A stretch of 64,000 bases of DNA from the NCBI RefSeq assembly GCF_030758975.1, contig NZ_CP132359.1, positions 620,001 to 684,000 on the forward strand, given 5' to 3'. The notes under the pieces were generated by a model. The model saw nothing but the letters and a program-made list of their open reading frames with translations. It was not told the origin of the DNA and made no database searches. Origin of the DNA: Bosea beijingensis (GTDB lineage: Bacteria; Pseudomonadota; Alphaproteobacteria; Rhizobiales; Beijerinckiaceae). Positions 59,214-64,000 of the stretch are shown here, piece after piece. The first letter of the stretch is position 1. Every line of letters begins with the position of its first letter. Position numbers and translations under genes: made by a program.

Positions 59214-60923
59214 ATGCGAAGCCATATTGCAGCCGCCCTGTTTCTCGCGCCCGGCCTTGCCAGCGCCGCCGAGACCGAATTGTCGAGCCGGATCGACCGC
59301 GTCACGGTCTTTCCGGACGGCGCGGTGGTGACGCGGCTCGGCAAGGCGGACCTCCTGCAGGGCGTCTCGCAGATCGTGCTGCGCGGCCTGCCGGCGACGA
59401 TCGACCCCGCTTCGATCCGCGTCGAGGGCAAGGGCTTGGCGCAAGGACTGGGCGACGGCACCTTCTCGGTCGGCGCCGTCGATGTCCGTGTCACGCCGGG
59501 CGACGCCAGGCCCGTGCTCGACACGGTTCTGGAGGAGAAGCTCAAGACGCTGCGCGACGAGAAGGAGAAGCTCTCCGGCCAGATCGGCGCGATCGAATCC
59601 AAGCGCGCCACGATCGAGCGCTTCGCGCAGGTCGGCCCCGACAAGCTCGGCCCCGATGGCAAGGCCTTGCCCGTCGGCGACTGGCCGGCGGTGTTCGAGG
59701 CGATCGGCACCGCGCTGGTCAAGGTCCAGGACGAATTGCGCGGCACCCGCAACCGCCTGGCCGATGTCGATGCCGAGATCGCCGCGCTGGAGCGCGCCCG
59801 TCCGCAGGCCGGCCGCCCCGGCGCGCCGAAGCGCGACATCGCCATCGCCGTCGAGGCGCCGCAGTCCGTCGCGGCCGAATTCACGGTGAGCTACCGCGTC
59901 ACCGGCGCCAACTGGACGCCGACCTACGAGGCTCGACTGACCACGACCGGCGAGAAGCCGGAAATCGCCCTGACGCGCCGCGCCGAAATCCGCCAGCGCA
60001 GCGGCGAAGCCTGGGATGACGTGGCACTCACCCTCTCGACCACGCGCTCGGCCGGGGGCACCCGCGCACCCGAACTGACGCCGATGCAGGTCGCCTTCTT
60101 CGAGCCGTCGGTGATTTATGAAAGCCGTGCGCGGGCCGGCGCCCTCGCCCCTGCGCCGATGGCCGCCCGCGCCAAGGCGGAGGCCGAAGCTGCGGCCGAT
60201 GCCGTCGCCAAGCAGCCCCAGCGCTCGGCCGCACCGAAACCCGCCGAAATTCAGGTCGCGACGATAGAGGCCGGCGCCTATCAGGCGAATTTCCAGGTAC
60301 CGGGCCGCGCCACGATCCCGCAGGACGGCAGCTCGAAGACGGTGACGCTGACCCAGCGCAAGACCGAGGCGACGCTCGCCGCCCGCACAGTCCCCGAGCT
60401 TGAGCAGAAGGCCTATCTCGAAGCCGGCTTCGTCCACGAGGAGGAAGCGCCGCTGCTGGCCGGCCGCGTCGCGCTGCATCGCGACGGCACCTATGTCGGC
60501 ATGGGACAGTTCAATCTCGTCGCGCCCGGCGACAAGGTCGAGCTCGGCTTCGGCGCCGACGACCGGATCAAGGTCTCCTTCGCGCCGGTCAAGCGCCGCG
60601 AGAACGAGCCGAGCTGGCTCGGCCAGACCCGCACCGACCTGCGCGAATTCCGCACGGTGGTGAAGAGCCTGCATGCCAAGCCGGTCAAGATCACGGTGCT
60701 GGAGCGCATCCCCTTCTCGGAAAGCAGCGCGATCACGGTCGAGACTATAGCCGCCCAGACCACGCCGCCGACCGAGAAGCAGGCCGGCGATCGCCGTGGC
60801 GTCGCCGCCTGGACCTTCGATCTCGCGCCCGGTGCCGAGAAGGAGATCAAGCTCGCCTACCGCATCAAATGGCCGGGCGACCGCGAATTGTCCTTCGAGG
60901 AGCAGCCGCTGCCGGGGAAGTGA
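59214..60923 (+). CDS. DUF4139 domain protein (mucoidy inhibitor MuiA family)
   Basis: A 569-residue secreted protein. The signal peptide ends near GLASAAE. An N-terminal DUF4140-like domain includes IDRVTVFPDGAVVTRLGKADL, followed by coiled-coil segments (about residues 105-200, with LEEKLKTLRDEKEKLSGQIGAIE). The C-terminal DUF4139 domain starts with YRVTGANWTPTYEARL and ends in LAYRIKWPGDRELSF. The family was named for a mucoidy phenotype; mechanism unknown. The ATG at 59214 follows GGAGGGG; a TTG one codon earlier is also possible. Confidence 0.85.
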   Translation: MRSHIAAALFLAPGLASAAETELSSRIDRVTVFPDGAVVTRLGKADLLQGVSQIVLRGLPATIDPASIRVEGKGLAQGLGDGTFSVGAVDVRVTPGDARPVLDTVLEEKLKTLRDEKEKLSGQIGAIESKRATIERFAQVGPDKLGPDGKALPVGDWPAVFEAIGTALVKVQDELRGTRNRLADVDAEIAALERARPQAGRPGAPKRDIAIAVEAPQSVAAEFTVSYRVTGANWTPTYEARLTTTGEKPEIALTRRAEIRQRSGEAWDDVALTLSTTRSAGGTRAPELTPMQVAFFEPSVIYESRARAGALAPAPMAARAKAEAEAAADAVAKQPQRSAAPKPAEIQVATIEAGAYQANFQVPGRATIPQDGSSKTVTLTQRKTEATLAARTVPELEQKAYLEAGFVHEEEAPLLAGRVALHRDGTYVGMGQFNLVAPGDKVELGFGADDRIKVSFAPVKRRENEPSWLGQTRTDLREFRTVVKSLHAKPVKITVLERIPFSESSAITVETIAAQTTPPTEKQAGDRRGVAAWTFDLAPGAEKEIKLAYRIKWPGDRELSFEEQPLPGK

Positions 60924-60938
60924 GGCGGAAGCCTTCGC

Positions 60939-61523
60939 TCAGAGCCCCATCCCCATCTCGATCTCGCGCTTGCGGCCGAGATCGTTCATCCAGATCCGGT
61001 ATTTCGGCTGAATCTCGAGCTGATGGGCATAATGCCGCCGCAGCGCCTGCGTCAGCCGGCCGCCGCGGCCGAGCTGCTCGTCGGCAAAGCCGATCATCAC
61101 CGAATTCGGCCAGGCCTGCGGCCGGATCTCGCGCAGCCGCGCGAACAGCGCGTCCTCGTCCTCGGCCGGATCGGCCTGCGCCATCAAGGTCATCATCGCC
61201 GCCGTCGAGCGCGAGATGCCCATGTGGCAATGCACGAGGAGATGGCCCTTCACGCGACCGGCCGCGGTCCCGCGCAGGCCCTCGCCGAAAGTCAGGATCT
61301 CGCCGACATGATCTTGCGTCGGCATGACCTGCCCGGGCTTCGGGTCGATGATGTCGTGGAAGCGCAGCGTGACGCGATGATGCTCGCCATAGGTTCCGAA
61401 AGCGTCGATCTCGGCGCGGTCGGGATCGATCACCGAGAGCACATGCGTCACCTCGCGGGCGCTGTTGCCGGGCAATTCCTCGATGCCGCAGATCGTCAGG
61501 GTCGAGATGGACAGGGTCTTCAT
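60939..61523 (-). CDS. tyrosine/dual-specificity protein phosphatase-like
   Basis: A 194-residue protein with the cysteine phosphatase loop HC99-H-M-G-I-S-R105 followed by ST, the HCX5R signature. A general acid aspartate may lie in FHDIIDP (about residue 56-61). The protein is short and soluble, like the small predicted phosphatases of Rhizobiales. The substrate is unknown. It is convergent with the DUF4139 gene, with stop codons 15 bases apart. Confidence 0.75.
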   Translation of the reverse strand: MKTLSISTLTICGIEELPGNSAREVTHVLSVIDPDRAEIDAFGTYGEHHRVTLRFHDIIDPKPGQVMPTQDHVGEILTFGEGLRGTAAGRVKGHLLVHCHMGISRSTAAMMTLMAQADPAEDEDALFARLREIRPQAWPNSVMIGFADEQLGRGGRLTQALRRHYAHQLEIQPKYRIWMNDLGRKREIEMGMGL

Positions 61524-61612
61524 GGCACGCCTCCACTACGGAGCCCGCCGCCTAGCGCCCTTGCGCCGGCTATACAACCACCGGGAATGACGGGCTGCCC
61601 TGCATGATTGCA

Positions 61613-61632
61613 GCCGGCCCCGGAGGGCCGGC
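61613..61632. terminator. hairpin 3' of the first M20 gene
   Basis: GCCGGCCC (61613-61620) and GGGCCGGC (61625-61632) around CGGA, 14 bases after the M20 stop. The same hairpin at 63054-63073 follows the second M20 gene. Confidence 0.6.
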
Positions 61633-61646
61633 CGCGATGATGGTGA

Positions 61647-62843
61647 TCAGGCGGCCTTGGCTTGCCCGAGCTCTTGGTCGACGACGCCGACCCAGTAGCG
61701 CACCCCGTCCGGGATGATCTCGTCGTTGAAGTCGTAGAGCGGCGTATGCAGTCCGGCAGAGCTGCCGTCCGGATCGATGCCGTTGCCGATGAACATGAAA
61801 GCGCCAGGGCGCTGCAGCATCATCTCGGCGAAATCCTCGCCGCCCGTGCTCGGCGCAAGCTGGTCTTCGACGCGCTCGGCGCCGACCGCTGCCGTCGCCG
61901 CAGCGACGGCGACGCGGACCTGCTCGGCTGCGTTGATCAGCGGGCTGGTGCCACGACGGTAGAAGGCTTCCGCCTTGCAGCCCCAGGCCTGCGCCGTCGC
62001 CGCCGCAAGCTCACCGATACGGCGCTCGACGATGTCGCGTACTTCCAGCGAATAGGTGCGGGCCGTGCCGCCGATGACGAGCTCGGACGGAATCACGTTC
62101 GAGGCGTTGACGTCGCCGCCATGGATATAGCCGACGCTGATCACCGCCGTGTCGAGCGGGGGCACGTTGCGGCCGACGATGCCCTGCAGGCCAAGCACGA
62201 AATGCGCCTGCGCATAGGTGATGTCGGTCGAAAGATGTGGCTGGGAGCCGCCATGGCCGCCGACGCCGCGGAAGGTGACCTTCCAGCTATCGGCCGCCGC
62301 CAGGAACGGGCCGACATTGATGCCGAAACTCGAAACCGGCATGCCGGGCACGTTATGCAGCCCATAGATCGCGTCGCAGGGGAAGCGCTCGAACAGCTTG
62401 TCGGCCAGCATGGCGTTGGCGCCGCCGCGGCCTTCCTCGGCCGGCTGGAAGATCAGGTTGACGGTGCCGGCGAAGTCGCGGTTCTCGGCGAGGTAGCGCG
62501 CCGCGGCGAGCAGCATCGTGGTGTGCCCGTCATGGCCGCAGGCATGCATCCGGCCCGGATTCTTCGAGGAATAGGGCAGATTGGTCGTCTCATCGAGCGC
62601 AAGGCAGTCCATGTCGGCGCGCAGGCCCACCGCACGGCCGGGCCTGTTGCCGCGGATCACCCCGACGACGCCGGTCTTGCCGACATTCTCGGTGACCTCG
62701 ACCCCCCACTCGCGCAGCTTGTCGGCAACGAGCTTGGCCGTGCGGACTTCTTCGAGCCCGAGTTCAGGATGAGCATGGATATCGCGGCGGATCGCGGTGA
62801 AGGCGGCGTGATGCTGGCCGAGCCAGGCGTCGAGCTTGGTCAT
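61647..62843 (-). CDS. M20 family amidohydrolase (hippurate hydrolase-like), copy 1
   Basis: A 398-residue M20D metallo-amidohydrolase. Zinc ligands appear in [29 protein letters not shown] and the closing [15 protein letters not shown]; the dimerisation domain lies between about residues 185 and 295. Relatives deacylate N-acyl amino acids (hippurate, N-acetyl-amino acids, auxin conjugates). No signal peptide. It is one of two tandem paralogues in the same orientation. Confidence 0.9.
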   Translation of the reverse strand: MTKLDAWLGQHHAAFTAIRRDIHAHPELGLEEVRTAKLVADKLREWGVEVTENVGKTGVVGVIRGNRPGRAVGLRADMDCLALDETTNLPYSSKNPGRMHACGHDGHTTMLLAAARYLAENRDFAGTVNLIFQPAEEGRGGANAMLADKLFERFPCDAIYGLHNVPGMPVSSFGINVGPFLAAADSWKVTFRGVGGHGGSQPHLSTDITYAQAHFVLGLQGIVGRNVPPLDTAVISVGYIHGGDVNASNVIPSELVIGGTARTYSLEVRDIVERRIGELAAATAQAWGCKAEAFYRRGTSPLINAAEQVRVAVAAATAAVGAERVEDQLAPSTGGEDFAEMMLQRPGAFMFIGNGIDPDGSSAGLHTPLYDFNDEIIPDGVRYWVGVVDQELGQAKAA

Positions 62844-63053
62844 GATCGGTGTCTTCCCCTCTCCTGCGGCATCGGGAATGTGAGCTCAGCCGATGTTCCC
62901 GATCCGCTCCATATCGCAGAATTCTTCGAAATAGGTCGAACGTCCAGGCCAACTGCCCCGACCGAAACAGCGCGTGCCATCCGGATGGGGCGAAGCCTGG
63001 GCCGGCCCCCGTGTGGAACGACCGGGAATGACGGGCTGTCCTGCGTGATCGCA

Positions 63054-63073
63054 GCCGGCCCCGGAGGGCCGGC
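63054..63073. terminator. hairpin 3' of the second M20 gene
   Basis: GCCGGCCC (63054-63061) and GGGCCGGC (63066-63073) around CGGA, identical to the hairpin at 61613-61632. It lies 14 bases after the second M20 stop and about 210 before the first M20 start. Confidence 0.6.
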
Positions 63074-63087
63074 CGCGATGATCGTGA

Positions 63088-64000
63088 TCAGGCGGCCTTG
63101 GCCTGCCCGAGCTCCTGGTCGACGACGCCGACCCAGTAGCGCACGCCATCCGGGATGATCTCGTCGTTGAAGTCGTAGAGCGGCGTATGCAGGCCGACGA
63201 AGGAGCCGTCCGGGTTGACGCCGTTGCCGATGCGCATGAAAGCGCCAGGGCGCACCAGCATCATCTCGGCGAAATCCTCGCCGCCCGTGCCCGGCCGCAA
63301 CTGGCCGTTGACCTTCTCGGCGCCGACCGCGGCCGTCGCTGCCGCGACGCCGACCCGGACCTGCTCGGCCTCGTTCACCAGCGGGCTGGTGCCACGATGA
63401 TAATAGGCCTCGGCCTTGCAACCCCAGGCCTGAGCGGTGGCCGCCGCGAGCTCGCCGATACGGCGCTCGACGAGATCGCGCACCTCAAGCGAGTAGGTGC
63501 GGGCCGTGCCGCCGATGACAAGTTCGGAGGGAATGACGTTCGAGGCGTTGACGTCGCCGCCATGGATATAGCCGACGCTGATCACCGCCGTGTCGAGCGG
63601 GGCGACGTTGCGGCCGATGATGCCCTGCAGGCCGAGCACGAAATGCGCCTGGGCATAGGTGATGTCGGTCGAGCGATGCGGCTGCGAGCCGCCATGGCCG
63701 CCGACGCCGTGGAAGGTGACCTTCCAGCTATCGGCCGCCGCCAGGAACGGGCCGACCGTGGTGCCGAAGGTGCCGGGCGCCATGCCGGGCGTGTTGTGCA
63801 GGCCGTAGATCGCATCGCAGGGAAAACGCTCGAACAGCTTGTCGGCCAGCATCGCATTGGCGCCGCCGCGGCCTTCCTCGGCCGGCTGGAAGATCAGGTT
63901 GACGGTGCCCTCGAAATCCCGGTTCTCGGCGAGGTAGCGCCCGGCCGCGAGCAGCATCGTGGTGTGCCCGTCATGACCGCAGGCATGCATCCGGCCCGGA
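63088..64000 (-). CDS. M20 family amidohydrolase, copy 2 (5' end outside window)
   Basis: The last 304 or so residues of a second M20D amidohydrolase. The frame is open to the window edge, and PGR just before [11 protein letters not shown] matches copy 1, so the ATG at 63990 is internal. Metal ligands are conserved as in copy 1. The two proteins are near-identical over long stretches. Differences cluster in the dimerisation domain and around [18 protein letters not shown], which may shift substrate preference. Confidence 0.9.
   Translation of the reverse strand, partial: PGRMHACGHDGHTTMLLAAGRYLAENRDFEGTVNLIFQPAEEGRGGANAMLADKLFERFPCDAIYGLHNTPGMAPGTFGTTVGPFLAAADSWKVTFHGVGGHGGSQPHRSTDITYAQAHFVLGLQGIIGRNVAPLDTAVISVGYIHGGDVNASNVIPSELVIGGTARTYSLEVRDLVERRIGELAAATAQAWGCKAEAYYHRGTSPLVNEAEQVRVGVAAATAAVGAEKVNGQLRPGTGGEDFAEMMLVRPGAFMRIGNGVNPDGSFVGLHTPLYDFNDEIIPDGVRYWVGVVDQELGQAKAA

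Larger units (their letters stand above)
61581..62843. repeat. tandem duplication unit, copy 1 (second copy from 63022)
   Basis: The sequence from 61581 (CCGGGAATGACGGGCTG) to the start of the M20 gene recurs from 63022 with an exact offset of 1441 bases. It includes the 3' hairpin and the full coding region as far as the window shows. Divergence is mostly at third codon positions, so the duplication is not recent. The spacer 62844-63021 is not duplicated in the visible part. Confidence 0.85.

Overview
The window is GC-rich, densely coded DNA from an alphaproteobacterium, most likely of the Rhizobiales (Hyphomicrobiales), perhaps near Bosea or Methylobacterium. This placement is inferred from gene order and protein character: mdh-sucCD-sucAB-SDR-lpd on one strand, phoR-pstSCAB-phoU-phoB, a serC leader RNA in front of serC-serA, and several families of palindromic intergenic repeats. 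No rRNA, tRNA, CRISPR array, IS element or prophage was recognised.

Layout. 1-8000: the 3' end of a CPA2 cation/proton antiporter, a DUF3830 gene, a bdhA-patatin pair divergent from a zur-like Fur gene, ispG and kup. 8000-14000: an EamA permease, a MarR regulator, a three-gene operon (cytosine-deaminase-like amidohydrolase, FAD-linked oxidase, flavodoxin-fold quinone reductase) and folD. 14160-23950: a TCA-cycle block on the minus strand (mdh, sucC, sucD, sucA, sucB, an SDR, lpd) with a TetR-type palindrome upstream. 24270-27400: TetR, zapE, an orphan ABC ATPase and a STAS-like protein. 27400-35300: the complete Pho/Pst phosphate locus with a Pho box before pstS, then ppk2. 35340-38330: an unrecognised locus of three overlapping genes for membrane-anchored proteins, convergent with a polytopic membrane protein. 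38400-47850: a sugar-acid or deoxysugar locus with a TRAP transporter, a GntR/FCD regulator, a DHDPS-family aldolase, an ABC importer without ATPase, a lactonase-like amidohydrolase and a FucU mutarotase. Two copies of one palindrome probably mark the regulator's operators.

48100-50600 is a poorly coding, partly AT-rich accessory stretch holding a DUF559 pseudogene and a MtlR/HEPN-like gene. From 50630 come serC-serA, a DUF1902-like gene, a divergent class A beta-lactamase, a PAS protein, an EamA permease and a class I glutamine amidotransferase. Next is a guanidine-II (mini-ykkC) riboswitch with a gdx/sugE guanidinium exporter, followed at once by a second pair of ACGR-loop hairpins in front of an orphan ATP synthase subunit a paralogue. 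The window ends with a MuiA-family DUF4139 protein, a tyrosine phosphatase and two tandemly duplicated M20 amidohydrolases, the second cut by the window edge.

The strongest leads are the second guanidine-II-like element before the orphan atpB paralogue, the paired GntR-type operators of the fucose-like locus, the uncharacterised four-gene envelope locus, and the TetR-type palindrome upstream of the TCA-cycle genes. All family calls were made by eye from translated sequence, without database searches.
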